From Cytobacillus praedii (lineage in GTDB: Bacteria; Bacillota; Bacilli; Bacillales; Cytobacillaceae), in assembly GCF_001439605.1 (NCBI RefSeq), contig NZ_LMBX01000032.1, forward strand, positions 1-54,594: a stretch of DNA of 54,594 bases. The letters are read 5' to 3'. The notes under the pieces are model-generated. The model did no database searches. It was not told where the DNA came from and saw nothing but the letters and a program-made list of their open reading frames with translations. The position numbers were made by a program, and so were the translations under genes. This document shows positions 24,916 to 33,688 of the stretch, piece after piece (position 1 is the stretch's first letter; the number at the start of each line of letters is the position of its first letter).

Positions 24916-26270
24916 AGCTGCGCAATAAGATTAATTTGTATACAGCCGTTCTGTTTTCATTTTTATTACTGGTAATGAATCTTTCTATATATGTTCTATT
25001 CAGCAATTTAATTCTTGAAAGTGAAACGAAGGCAGTTAAAGAAGAAACAGGAAAAATAGCAGAAATATTTAATCAATCAACAAATATGGCTCAGGAAAGG
25101 GAATTCTTGCGTGCCTATGTTCCAATTGATGGCATGATAAGAATCGTGAATCCTGCACTAACAGTGAACTCGACTGTCTCTCCATCAGAAAAGGACTTAA
25201 GCAAGCTAAAGGTCAGTTACTTCTCAGGAGAAGTGAGTGAAAGGAAGAGGTTCAATCATCGCACATATGCCTTTGCTTCTATGCCAATTATTCTGCCGAA
25301 CGGGGATATAGCAAATTTGCAAATCACAAAAAGCATAGAAACGGCAATCGGAAATTTAAAAATCCTTCGTATTGTCCTGATAACGGTTACTCTGTTAGCG
25401 CTTATACCTGTATTTATTTCAAGCCGTGTTCTAAGTAATTTATTAATTAAGCCTGTTACGTCCATGATAAAAACAATGATTGAAATTAGGCAAAGCGGCC
25501 AATTTAAACGGCTTTCTCTAGATATGAGGTCAAAGGATGAGCTTCATGAAATGGGTGAAACGTTTAATCATATGATTGACTTGCTGGAAACAAACTTTGA
25601 AAAGCAAAAGCAATTTGTTTCCAATGCGTCACATGAGCTGAAAACGCCACTAACGGTCATTGAAAGTTATGCAAGCCTGTTAAAACGAAGAGGACTTCAG
25701 GAGCCTGAGCTTTTTGGAGAATCGATTGAAGCCATTCATTCTGAAGCGATTCGAATGAGAGAATTGACGGAGCAGCTGCTTTTGCTGGCAAAACATAATG
25801 AGCAATGGAATCTGCATCTATCACAAGTGAACTTAAACGAATTCTTAAAGAAGACACTTCATGCCTTTCAAAGTGCTTATAACCGGAAAATTATTTACAA
25901 TACCGAAATCCAGGGGTCACTTGAGGTTAAAACAGATGAACAGAAGCTCAAGCAGCTCCTATATATCTTTCTTGATAATGCGAGGAAATATAGTGATAAG
26001 GCGATTACTGTATTAACAGGGGAAAAGGATCATCAAGTTTTTATTCAAATCAGCGACCAGGGCATCGGTATTCAAGAGGATGAATTGCCAAAGGTGTTTG
26101 ATCGTTTTTATCGAGTGGATAAGGCCAGAAATAGGAAAAGCGGAGGATCAGGTTTAGGGCTTTCACTCGCTAAGGAGCTTGGAGAGGTGCTAGGCATCAG
26201 GATAGGCATTGAAAGCAAAGAGGGCATCGGGACGACAGTTACACTTTATTTGCACGTTAAGAATGGATAA
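24912..26270 (+). CDS. Membrane sensor histidine kinase (YkoH-like)
   Basis: 452 residues. Two membrane helices (about 10-32 and 152-172) flank an extracytoplasmic sensor region, then HAMP (residues 175-228), HisKA with His241 in SNASHELKTPLTVIESY, and HATPase_c (LDNARKYSD, ISDQGIGI, GGSGLGLSLAKEL). It phosphorylates the regulator encoded just upstream, with which it overlaps by 4 nt. The signal is unknown. The downstream PepSY proteins may modulate or be targets of it. Confidence 0.88.
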   Translation: MKLRNKINLYTAVLFSFLLLVMNLSIYVLFSNLILESETKAVKEETGKIAEIFNQSTNMAQEREFLRAYVPIDGMIRIVNPALTVNSTVSPSEKDLSKLKVSYFSGEVSERKRFNHRTYAFASMPIILPNGDIANLQITKSIETAIGNLKILRIVLITVTLLALIPVFISSRVLSNLLIKPVTSMIKTMIEIRQSGQFKRLSLDMRSKDELHEMGETFNHMIDLLETNFEKQKQFVSNASHELKTPLTVIESYASLLKRRGLQEPELFGESIEAIHSEAIRMRELTEQLLLLAKHNEQWNLHLSQVNLNEFLKKTLHAFQSAYNRKIIYNTEIQGSLEVKTDEQKLKQLLYIFLDNARKYSDKAITVLTGEKDHQVFIQISDQGIGIQEDELPKVFDRFYRVDKARNRKSGGSGLGLSLAKELGEVLGIRIGIESKEGIGTTVTLYLHVKNG

Positions 26271-26360
26271 GTTTTCAGTTGAAAGTATATTTGCGAGTTA
26301 AATATTTTTGGCATTAAAGGTCGCACTAGCTGCAGGGGATGGCTGCGATGAGCGGATATG

Positions 26361-26390
26361 TGCAAAGGCGTATCTATCTTCGCCTTTGCA
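26361..26390 (+). other. Perfect 10-bp hairpin between kinase and PepSY gene
   Basis: TGCAAAGGCG (26361-26370) and CGCCTTTGCA (26381-26390) with a 10-nt loop, no T run. It lies in the 219-bp gap separating the two-component genes from the PepSY genes and could be an mRNA processing or stability element. Confidence 0.5.
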
Positions 26391-26489
26391 GGACCTGCTT
26401 TTCGGCGAATGTTCTTAAATAATAAGGCGATTTCTCAGCAAAATCTCATTTTTATGTAAGAAAATAAAGAGATAAAGTGAGGTGTAATA

Positions 26490-27056
26490 ATGAGAAAAAA
26501 GCTATGGCTCTGGATTGGAGGCAGTGTGCTGCTACTTGCACTGCTGTTTATAGGGTTTCAGCAATGGGGGAGAGTGACCACCTCGGCTGAATCTTTGTCA
26601 CGGAATGAAGCAAAGGATCTAGTTGAAAAAAGATACAAAGGTGAAATTACGAACATTGAGCAGAAAGATGACAAATATGTGATAGAAATGGATAGAAATC
26701 AGATAATCTATGAAATAAAATTAAATGCTTTCAATGGGGAAGTGCTTTCCTTCTCAAAAATTGGCAGCAAGAAGGAGGAACAAGAGCAGGAGCCTTTTGA
26801 GGAGGGGCAACCAGATCAGGAGAATCAGCAGGAATTAGGCGAAGCGGGATCTGGCACAAAGGTAATATTATCGGAGTCTGCTGCGAAGGAAATCGCTTTA
26901 AAAGAAGTGGATGGGATTGTAGATGATATTGATTTAGAAACATCAGATGATCTAATGTACTACCTTGTTGAAATAGAGACGGCTGATGACAGGGAAGCCG
27001 TTGTTGAAATCCATGCTAGCACAGGAAAGGTACTCTCGATATCATTTGATGATTAA
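26490..27056 (+). CDS. Membrane-anchored PepSY-domain protein
   Basis: 188 residues. An N-terminal anchor (LWLWIGGSVLLLALLFIGF) is followed outside by a first PepSY-like repeat (SRNEAKDLVEKRYKGEITNIEQ ... AFNGEVLSF), an acidic linker rich in Glu/Gln (about 92-120), and a second PepSY repeat (LSESAAKEIALKEVDGIVDDI ... STGKVLSISF). PepSY domains are small extracytoplasmic modules thought to inhibit or regulate proteases or sense ligands. ATG after GTGAGGTGTAATA. Probably part of the same regulon as the adjacent two-component system. Confidence 0.8.
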   Translation: MRKKLWLWIGGSVLLLALLFIGFQQWGRVTTSAESLSRNEAKDLVEKRYKGEITNIEQKDDKYVIEMDRNQIIYEIKLNAFNGEVLSFSKIGSKKEEQEQEPFEEGQPDQENQQELGEAGSGTKVILSESAAKEIALKEVDGIVDDIDLETSDDLMYYLVEIETADDREAVVEIHASTGKVLSISFDD

Positions 27057-27157
27057 GCATTTCTCATCAAATTCTAATCTTTCTTTCCTTTTCCTCTAAT
27101 ATTTGCGGGGTATATTGTAGATGTAGCAAAGAAAGAGGAAAATAAAGGAGGAAATAA

Positions 27158-27703
27158 ATGATGAAAAATAAACTATTAATAAGCGGAATTGCGGCAGCAT
27201 TACTTGTAGGTGGAACGGTTGCAGTAAGTGCAGCTAAAAAAGAGCCAGTGGTTAATGAAGGGAAAATGATTACTGCTCAGGAGGCAGAAAAAATAGCGTT
27301 AACAAAAGCAGAAGGCAGGGTTGAAAGCGTAGAGCTAGAAAATCGATTTGGACAGCGTTATTTTGATGTGGATATTGAAAATGGAAATATGGATTATGAT
27401 ATTCATATTGATGCATACAGCGGTGATGTCCTAAAAGTGAAAGAACAAATGGATATGGATGATGACTGGGATGATGACAATTTTGATGAGAAATTAAATA
27501 CATCAAACAAGAATCTCCTCTCATCTGAGAAAGCCATCGAAATTGCAGAAAAAACAGTGAATGGCAAAGTAACAGAAATGGACAAAGATGAAGATGATGG
27601 CAGAATGATTTACGAGTTTGAGCTGAAGACAAACAAAGGAAAAGTGGATCTTGAGCTTGATGCAATCACTGGGGATGTATTAAATGTGGAATACGATGAT
27701 TAA
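27158..27703 (+). CDS. Secreted PepSY-domain protein (YkoI-like)
   Basis: 181 residues. Signal peptide MMKNKLLISGIAAALLVGGT with cleavage near VSAAKK, then two PepSY repeats (ITAQEAEKIALTKAEGRVESV ... DAYSGDVLKV and LSSEKAIEIAEKTVNGKVTEM ... DAITGDVLNV) joined by a very Asp-rich stretch (DMDDDWDDDNFDE), which may bind metal. AAAGGAGGAAATAA precedes the ATG. Closes the two-component/PepSY cluster with a terminator. Confidence 0.82.
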   Translation: MMKNKLLISGIAAALLVGGTVAVSAAKKEPVVNEGKMITAQEAEKIALTKAEGRVESVELENRFGQRYFDVDIENGNMDYDIHIDAYSGDVLKVKEQMDMDDDWDDDNFDEKLNTSNKNLLSSEKAIEIAEKTVNGKVTEMDKDEDDGRMIYEFELKTNKGKVDLELDAITGDVLNVEYDD

Positions 27704-27710
27704 TATTGGA

Positions 27711-27742
27711 AAAGCAGGAGACTTGAATCTCCTGCTTTTTCT
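27711..27742 (+). terminator. Terminator after the PepSY genes
   Basis: AAAGCAGGAGA (27711-27721) and TCTCCTGCTTT (27728-27738) followed by TT; it marks the left boundary of the glycan island. Confidence 0.85.
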
Positions 27743-27791
27743 ATTTTTATTATAAAATAGAATTAAATACTATATATAAAGTAGGGATAAC

Positions 27792-28709
27792 ATGCTTGAA
27801 AAACTAAAAAGGTATTTTCAAACAGCCTATACAGAACCATTTAACCAAGATGATAAAGATAGCTATTGGTTTCAAACGGATGATGGTCATACATTTGGAA
27901 TTCGTAAAACTGAACTTACGGAAGATGAACTCAACCTATTAAACCATTTATTTACCTCTATTGATTTTTATTCAGATAGAAAATATACCTCTCGTTTAAA
28001 GCAAGAATGGCATGAATTTTTATATGAGCATTCCAATGTTCTTCCCGTTTCTAGTGTGGGAGAGACGGTGCGCTTATTTTATTTTTACCTTAAAACTCCG
28101 CTAGAAGATCCTAATAGCTTTGAAGAAGCAATTATCGGAGGATTTGGTCAGCCCATTTTATTTTGGCAGAGCCATACACATGGAGTTATTATTGATCAGC
28201 ATCCTCAGGGTGCTTTTACTAAAAAGGAATGTAATGAATTAATTGATACATTGACTAGTGATTTTTTTGTTGAAATTCACGGGTATATCGGTCAATTACA
28301 TAAATTTGATCTGACATTGAAAGAAAAGGTTTCTTACGAAGGGCAATGTATTGAGATCATGCATCAGGGCGTTCATCAGGAAAAAGTAATAACTTTTTAT
28401 GAAGGTTTTCCATTATTGCTTATTGAATCACCTTCATTGGCAAATCCATGCATTTTATCGGATTATTTGCTAGAGAGTGTACAGGAACAAGAAATGCTCC
28501 ACACCCTTCAAGTGTTTTTTCGAAATAATTTAAATGCTTCTTTAACGGCAAAAAAGCTATATATTCACCGAAACAGTCTTCAATACCGATTGGATAAGTT
28601 TATTGAAAAAACAGGAATTGATATTCGTACGTTTTCAAATGCTGCCTTTGTCATGCTGGCAATCCTATTAATAAAAAAGAAAAATTCCTTGATTGTACAC
28701 GGTGCCTAA
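27792..28709 (+). CDS. PucR/CdaR-type helix-turn-helix regulator
   Basis: 305 residues. The N-terminal two-thirds is an unrecognised sensor-like region; the C-terminus has the PucR/CdaR HTH_30 pattern (LQVFFRNNLNASLTAKKLYI, HRNSLQYRLDKFIEKTGIDI). Such proteins regulate sugar-acid, purine or amino acid use. It lies about 100 nt upstream of msmX in the same direction and may control it, but no operator could be defined. ATG after AAGTAGGGATAAC. Confidence 0.75.
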   Translation: MLEKLKRYFQTAYTEPFNQDDKDSYWFQTDDGHTFGIRKTELTEDELNLLNHLFTSIDFYSDRKYTSRLKQEWHEFLYEHSNVLPVSSVGETVRLFYFYLKTPLEDPNSFEEAIIGGFGQPILFWQSHTHGVIIDQHPQGAFTKKECNELIDTLTSDFFVEIHGYIGQLHKFDLTLKEKVSYEGQCIEIMHQGVHQEKVITFYEGFPLLLIESPSLANPCILSDYLLESVQEQEMLHTLQVFFRNNLNASLTAKKLYIHRNSLQYRLDKFIEKTGIDIRTFSNAAFVMLAILLIKKKNSLIVHGA

Positions 28710-28814
28710 TAATAATTCTGAATATTTCGTGCAGTTTGCATATTTACATACTCTATTAATGATTATTAAACTAATAATATCGAAAACTATACAACTAAAA
28801 AGAGGGGGAGAAAA

Positions 28815-29921
28815 ATGGCTGAATTAAAACTGCAGCAAATTTATAAAAAGTATGATAATAAGGTAACAGCAGTAAAAGACTTTAATCTGGATATAGAGGA
28901 TAAGGAATTTATTGTTTTTGTTGGACCCTCAGGATGCGGTAAATCGACAACTTTACGTATGATTGCAGGCTTAGAGGAAATTTCCGAAGGGGAACTTCTC
29001 ATTAATGGGATGCGCATGAATGATGTTCCGCCAAAGGATCGGGATATTGCTATGGTTTTTCAGAACTATGCTCTTTACCCTCATATGACGGTTTATGATA
29101 ATATGGCTTTTGGATTAAAGCTTCGTAAGTTTCCCAAGGCCGAAATCAATAGCCGTGTAACGGAAGCTGCACGTATACTGGGTCTTGAAGAGTATTTAAA
29201 CCGTAAACCAAAAGCTCTATCTGGCGGTCAGCGTCAGCGGGTTGCATTAGGACGTGCCATAGTCCGTGATGCAAAGGTCTTTTTAATGGATGAGCCATTA
29301 TCAAATTTAGATGCAAAGCTGAGAGTACAAATGCGAGCTGAGATTACAAAGCTTCATCATCGTTTACAAACAACAACCATATATGTTACGCATGATCAAA
29401 CAGAGGCGATGACAATGGCATCTAGGCTTGTTGTAATGAAAGATGGTATTATTCAACAGGTGGGAACTCCTAAAGAAGTTTATGAGACACCTGAAAATGC
29501 TTTTGTTGGCGGCTTTATTGGTTCACCAGCGATGAACTTCTTTAAAGGAACGCTTTCAAATGGGAAAATTAATATTGGGAACGTTTCAATCGCTATACCA
29601 GAAGGGAAAATGCAATATTTACGTGACCAAGGGTATGTTAACAAAGAAATAATGATGGGGATTCGTCCAGAGGACATTCATGATGAGCCGATTTTCATTG
29701 ATTCTTCTCAAGGTTCAAAAATTGATGTGAAAATTGAAGTGGCTGAATTAATGGGTGCAGAAACCATGCTATATTCCCAAGTAGAAGATCAGCAATTTAT
29801 TGCTCGTATTGATTCTCGTACGGAAGTAAAAACAGGGCAAATGATCACTTTAGCATTAGACATGAACAAGGCTCACTTCTTTGATGTTGAAACGGACAAT
29901 CGTATTCGCCCAGCGAAATAG
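28815..29921 (+). CDS. msmX: Sugar ABC importer ATPase, MsmX/UgpC type
   Basis: 368 residues. Walker A GPSGCGKST (about 39-47), Q-loop VFQNYALYPHMTVYDNM, signature LSGGQRQRVALGRA, Walker B VFLMDEPLSNLD, H-loop YVTHDQTEAMT, and the C-terminal TOBE/OB regulatory domain typical of MsmX (GIRPEDI). MsmX-type ATPases power several carbohydrate importers at once. Both ABC importers in this window lack their own ATPase gene, so this protein is the likely motor for both. Strong GAGGGGGAG ribosome binding site. Confidence 0.9.
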   Translation: MAELKLQQIYKKYDNKVTAVKDFNLDIEDKEFIVFVGPSGCGKSTTLRMIAGLEEISEGELLINGMRMNDVPPKDRDIAMVFQNYALYPHMTVYDNMAFGLKLRKFPKAEINSRVTEAARILGLEEYLNRKPKALSGGQRQRVALGRAIVRDAKVFLMDEPLSNLDAKLRVQMRAEITKLHHRLQTTTIYVTHDQTEAMTMASRLVVMKDGIIQQVGTPKEVYETPENAFVGGFIGSPAMNFFKGTLSNGKINIGNVSIAIPEGKMQYLRDQGYVNKEIMMGIRPEDIHDEPIFIDSSQGSKIDVKIEVAELMGAETMLYSQVEDQQFIARIDSRTEVKTGQMITLALDMNKAHFFDVETDNRIRPAK

Positions 29922-29942
29922 ATGAAGAAACAAAATCCAAGG

Positions 29943-29963
29943 ATCGATTGATGATCAATCGAT
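29943..29963 (+). other. Perfect inverted repeat between msmX and galE
   Basis: ATCGATTGAT and ATCAATCGAT are mirror images around a single G (29953). It is 31 nt ahead of the galE start and could be an operator or a short RNA hairpin; there is no T run. Confidence 0.5.
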
Positions 29964-29993
29964 TGTAGAAATTGCAGCTGAGGAGAGATAAAC

Positions 29994-30965
29994 TTGATTC
30001 TTGTTGTAGGCGGGGCTGGCTATATAGGCAGTCATCTAGTTAAGGAACTGGTAGAAAACGAAGAGGTCATTGTTCTTGATAATCTATCAACTGGGCATCG
30101 AGAAGCGGTGGATTCCCGTGCCATCTTTGTTGAAGGCGATCTTGGAAACGAAGAAGTGCTGCAAATGATCTTCAAAAGCTACCCAATCAAGGCTGTTATG
30201 CACTTTGCAGCTTATAGTCTAGTTGGCGAATCCGTAATAGATCCGCTCAAATACTATGAAAATAATGTGGCTTCTACATTAAGACTGTTAAAAGTAATGA
30301 TGAATAATCATGTGAAAAACTTTATTTTCTCATCAACGGCAGCAGTTTATGGCATTCCTGCTGCTGAAATGATTGACGAAAAAACAGAGACATCTCCGAT
30401 TAATCCTTATGGACATTCTAAATTAGCGATTGAACAGATTCTAGCAGATTTTAAAGCGGCTTACGAATTACATTATGTCATTTTGCGTTACTTTAATGCA
30501 GCAGGTGCGCATGAATCTGCTCAGATTGGCGAGAGCCACAATCCTGAGACACATTTAATTCCAATCATCCTTCAGCAGCTAGCAGGACATCGGGATAAAG
30601 TTTCTGTTTTTGGTTCAGATTATGAAACGCCAGATGGCACGTGCATTCGTGATTATATTCATGTGAATGATTTAGCTCGTGCCCATATTCTTGCACTCAA
30701 AGCCTTGTTATCAAAGGAAAAATCAGCAGAAGTTTATAATCTTGGCAATGGGCATGGTTTTTCTGTTAAAGAAGTGATTGAGACATGTGAAAAGGTAACA
30801 GGGCTAAAAGCAACGGTCGAAATGGCTGATCGCCGTGCGGGGGATCCAGCAAGACTTGTCGCCTCTTCACAAAAGATCTTTTCCGAGCTTGGATGGAAGG
30901 CAGAACGGAATTTAGAACAAATCATTTCCGATGCTTGGAAATGGCACCAAACTCAATTATATTAA
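29994..30965 (+). CDS. galE: UDP-glucose 4-epimerase
   Basis: 323 residues of the SDR extended family. NAD-binding GGAGYIGSHLVKEL at the N-terminus, SSTAAVYG serine motif, catalytic NPYGHSKLAIE (YxxxK), RYFNAAGAH and the substrate loop DGTCIRDYIHVNDLA. It interconverts UDP-glucose and UDP-galactose, regenerating UDP-glucose for the GalT encoded at 50804. TTG start after GAGGAGAGATAAAC. It follows msmX by 72 nt and probably shares its transcript, tying msmX to galactose metabolism. Confidence 0.93.
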   Translation: MILVVGGAGYIGSHLVKELVENEEVIVLDNLSTGHREAVDSRAIFVEGDLGNEEVLQMIFKSYPIKAVMHFAAYSLVGESVIDPLKYYENNVASTLRLLKVMMNNHVKNFIFSSTAAVYGIPAAEMIDEKTETSPINPYGHSKLAIEQILADFKAAYELHYVILRYFNAAGAHESAQIGESHNPETHLIPIILQQLAGHRDKVSVFGSDYETPDGTCIRDYIHVNDLARAHILALKALLSKEKSAEVYNLGNGHGFSVKEVIETCEKVTGLKATVEMADRRAGDPARLVASSQKIFSELGWKAERNLEQIISDAWKWHQTQLY

Positions 30966-30971
30966 TGCAAT

Positions 30972-31010
30972 GACCCTTGTTTACAAAAGTAAGCAAGGGT
31001 CTATTTTTTT
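30972..31010 (+). terminator. msmX-galE terminator
   Basis: GACCCTTG...CAAGGGTC with inner TTAC/GTAA and a seven-T run. Confidence 0.85.
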
Positions 31011-31025
31011 ATGGACTAATTTTTT

Positions 31026-31883
31026 TTAATGTCTTATAATTCTCGTTTTATTTTTCTTCGTGTTTTTCGACTTTCTATATTGTGAAGGAGATAGATTCGT
31101 CTCACGTTTAAAGGACTGTGCAAAGAAGGATTGGGACGAAAAGCCGGTTATGGTTGAAATATTGGAAATCGGATAATTAGTTGTTTCCAGTAAAATTTTG
31201 CTTTCTCTGATACGGGTTTGAATTAAGTATTCAATGGGAGAAATACCCACAATCTTTTTGAAGGAATGAGCCAAATAGTATTTATTAATATGGCTGGCTT
31301 TTGCTAAAGTATCTAGATTGATATTTTCGCGAAAATGCTGCTTAATATAGTTTTTGATAAATGCGATATCCTTATTAATTTTTTGAGTGGAGGTTTTCTC
31401 TAAGTTGAAGGCTTTTTTTCTCATCATTTTCAGCAGCAAAACTTCTAAAATATCTTGTATGACCAATTCATAATCTTCCTTTTGATTCTCCACTTCTTCA
31501 ATCAATTGCTGGAGATAAAAGAGATAGACCTTCTGTTCCATTTTGTAATTGTAAAAAGAAACCTGTCCGGGATGATCTGGAGATGAGAAGGCTAGTCCTT
31601 GAATGCCTAATGCAATATATTCGAGCGGGTGATCGGCACAAGATTTTTCTGTGTGTTCGACATTCGGATTGATAATAATTAAATCATGCTCTTTAACGGG
31701 GATTTCTTCATTGGAAAATATAAAAGTTCCTTTGCCCTGAGTAATATACAATAGCTCTGTAAAATGATGCGTATGGTTCGTACTATGCCAATCTTTATCA
31801 TATTTTGATTTGGTTACATAAAGAAGCTTTACCGAAAGATGGCTTCTTCGCAATTGCGGTACAGCATATATCTCATTAGACAA
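31026..31883 (-). CDS. AraC-family regulator divergent from ABC importer 1
   Basis: 285 residues. A cupin-type sugar-binding N-terminus (HSTNHTHHFTELLYITQGKG, IINPNVEHTE) precedes the AraC HTH pair at about 185-275 (NLDTLAKASHINKYYLAHSFKKIVGISPIEYL and ISNISTITGFSSQSFFAQSFKRE). It is divergently transcribed from the binding-protein gene, 167 bp apart, so it is the likely ligand-dependent activator of that operon. TTG start after GGGAGGGAATCGC; a longer frame is not supported. Confidence 0.85.
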   Translation of the reverse strand: MSNEIYAVPQLRRSHLSVKLLYVTKSKYDKDWHSTNHTHHFTELLYITQGKGTFIFSNEEIPVKEHDLIIINPNVEHTEKSCADHPLEYIALGIQGLAFSSPDHPGQVSFYNYKMEQKVYLFYLQQLIEEVENQKEDYELVIQDILEVLLLKMMRKKAFNLEKTSTQKINKDIAFIKNYIKQHFRENINLDTLAKASHINKYYLAHSFKKIVGISPIEYLIQTRIRESKILLETTNYPISNISTITGFSSQSFFAQSFKRETNLSPSQYRKSKNTKKNKTRIIRH

Positions 31884-31986
31884 GCGATTCCCTCCCTCTA
31901 AAGAATTTTTAATTCATATTATAAGGATATTAGTAGATTATTACAATGGAAAGCAAGATACCTAAAAAACTGAACAAGATGTTTAT

Positions 31987-32020
31987 TGTGAAAGCGCTTT
32001 TATCTTTCGTATACTTTACC
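31987..32020 (+). promoter_or_regulatory. Promoter with overlapping cre site, ABC importer 1 operon
   Basis: TGAAAGCGCTTTTA (31989-32002) matches the CcpA cre consensus except the penultimate base. It overlaps a possible -35 (TTGTGA) and the spacer ahead of a TATACT at 32012-32017. This predicts glucose repression of the binding protein, permeases and phosphorylase. Confidence 0.7.
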
Positions 32021-32050
32021 TATTAAGGGAAAAGTTGGAGGGGGATTTGG

Positions 32051-33403
32051 ATGAAGGGCAAAAAGAAGTTTTGGCTAGCTGGAATGACAGTATTAATATC
32101 TATTAGTTTAGTAGCTTGTCAGAGCAATGAAACGACAAAGACTGACGATTCTGGCAGTGAAAAAGACTCTAGTAAAAAACAAACCTTACATGTTGCCGCA
32201 CTTGAATCAGCCTATGGGAAGGATATGTGGACAAAGGTAATCGATGCCTATGAAACGGCTAATCCAGATATTGATGTGGAATTAACAGTAGATAAAAATC
32301 TTGAAGAAGTGATCAGTCCCAATATGAAAGCGGGAAATTATCCGGATATTGTTTTATTAGCGACTGGAAGAAAGCTCGCATTGACAGAAACATTAATTAA
32401 AGACCAGGCCTTAGAGGATATTACCGATGTTTTGGATATGAATGTTTATGGTGAGGAGATGAAGGTTAAGGATAAGTTAGTACCGGGCTTTACTGATACC
32501 CTAGCAACAAACCCCTATAATGATGGAAAAATGTACTTATCCCCAATGTTCTACAGTCCAACAGGATTGTTCTACAATGCTGGATTGTTAAAAGAAAAAG
32601 GCTGGGAATTGCCAAAGACTTGGGATGAAATGTGGGCATTAGGTGATCAAGCAAAAGCAGAGGGAATTTCTTTATTCACCTATCCTACTACAGGTTACTT
32701 CGATGCTTTCGTGTATTCACTATTATTAGAAGCTGGCGGACCTGATTTCTATAATAAAGCAATGACATATGAAGATGGAATATGGGAATCGCCCGAAGCA
32801 GAGTTGGTGTTTGAAACAATTGGAAAATTAGCGGAATATACAGAACCAACAACGGTGGCAAATGCAAATGATAAAGACTTCACGAAAAACCAGCAAATGA
32901 TTCTCGATAACAAAGCACTATTTATGCCGAATGGGACGTGGGTAGTTGGCGAAATGGGAGAAGCCCCAAGAGCAGACGGCTTTGAATGGGGAATGACTGC
33001 TCTACCAGCTCTTGAAGAAAGTGGCGACCAATACGCTTTTACATTCTTTGAACAAATGTGGATTCCTGCTGCAGCAAAAAATAAAGAGGCAGCTAAAGAA
33101 TTCATGACCTATGTGTATTCAGATGAAGCAGCGGGCATTTTTGCTGAAGCTGGTGCGATTCAGCCAATCGACGGAATTTCTGACAAACTGACTGGCGACA
33201 ATAAACTATTCTATAGCATTTATGATTCGGGTGCAAAAGCAGGAATGGGCGGATTTGCAGCAACAGAAGCGGTTGAAGGTGTAAGCATGGCAGATACATT
33301 ATTTGGAACGATTAACAGTATTGTTTCTGGAGATAAGAAGGTAAAAGATTGGCAAGAAGCCGTTGAAAAAGTAAGTGACCAAATGCGTGATGCATTAAAA
33401 TAA
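32051..33403 (+). CDS. ABC importer 1 sugar-binding lipoprotein
   Basis: 450 residues, family 1 extracellular solute-binding protein. Lipoprotein signal with lipobox LVAC, a Ser/Asp-rich linker, then the bilobal fold (LHVAALESAYGKDMWTKVID, PDIVLLATGRKLALTETL, YSPTGLFYNAGLLKEKGWELPKTWDEMWAL, NGTWVVGEMGEAPR). Encoded just ahead of two permeases and the GH112 phosphorylase, so its ligand is probably galacto-N-biose, lacto-N-biose or a related glycan. ATG after TTGGAGGGGGATTTGG. It is followed by a hairpin and a repeat before the permease genes. Confidence 0.88.
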   Translation: MKGKKKFWLAGMTVLISISLVACQSNETTKTDDSGSEKDSSKKQTLHVAALESAYGKDMWTKVIDAYETANPDIDVELTVDKNLEEVISPNMKAGNYPDIVLLATGRKLALTETLIKDQALEDITDVLDMNVYGEEMKVKDKLVPGFTDTLATNPYNDGKMYLSPMFYSPTGLFYNAGLLKEKGWELPKTWDEMWALGDQAKAEGISLFTYPTTGYFDAFVYSLLLEAGGPDFYNKAMTYEDGIWESPEAELVFETIGKLAEYTEPTTVANANDKDFTKNQQMILDNKALFMPNGTWVVGEMGEAPRADGFEWGMTALPALEESGDQYAFTFFEQMWIPAAAKNKEAAKEFMTYVYSDEAAGIFAEAGAIQPIDGISDKLTGDNKLFYSIYDSGAKAGMGGFAATEAVEGVSMADTLFGTINSIVSGDKKVKDWQEAVEKVSDQMRDALK

Positions 33404-33430
33404 CTAGCATTATAGTTTACACTTCGTATA

Positions 33431-33457
33431 ACGGTGAGTCTCCTTGCTCACCGTTTT
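33431..33457 (+). terminator. Hairpin after the importer 1 binding-protein gene
   Basis: ACGGTGAG (33431-33438) and CTCACCGT (33447-33454) followed by TTTGTTT. Likely a partial terminator giving more binding protein than permease. Confidence 0.7.
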
Positions 33458-33518
33458 GTTTATTAGCAGTCTATGAATTTATAAAATCGAATGTTGTGAG
33501 TAACTCTAGGAAAAAGGA

Positions 33519-33672
33519 AATTGTCTAGCACAAGCGGCCTATCGCCTATCAAACTTCAGGTCTCCTCCCTGCGATAAGTAACATCGGTTCGCTCACTCAC
33601 CGTGTTTCCTTTATCTCAGTTGAAGCCCTTCTGCGTTTGTATGGCGATGATCAAGAAGCTTGCGCTTTTCTT
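33519..33672 (+). repeat. Family A palindromic repeat, copy A4, inside the importer operon
   Basis: Begins ATTGTCTAGCACAAGCGGCC and ends GCTTGCGCTTTTCTT. The inner stem is CGGT/ACCG instead of CAAT/ATTG. It sits between the binding-protein and first permease genes and runs to 17 nt before the permease start codon. Confidence 0.8.
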
Positions 33673-33688
33673 ATTAGGGGTGATGGGA

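Noticed and set aside
27270..27665. Minus-strand 131-aa frame opposite the PepSY gene
   Set aside because: His/Leu/Cys-rich shadow of an Asp/Glu-rich plus-strand gene, with no ribosome binding site.
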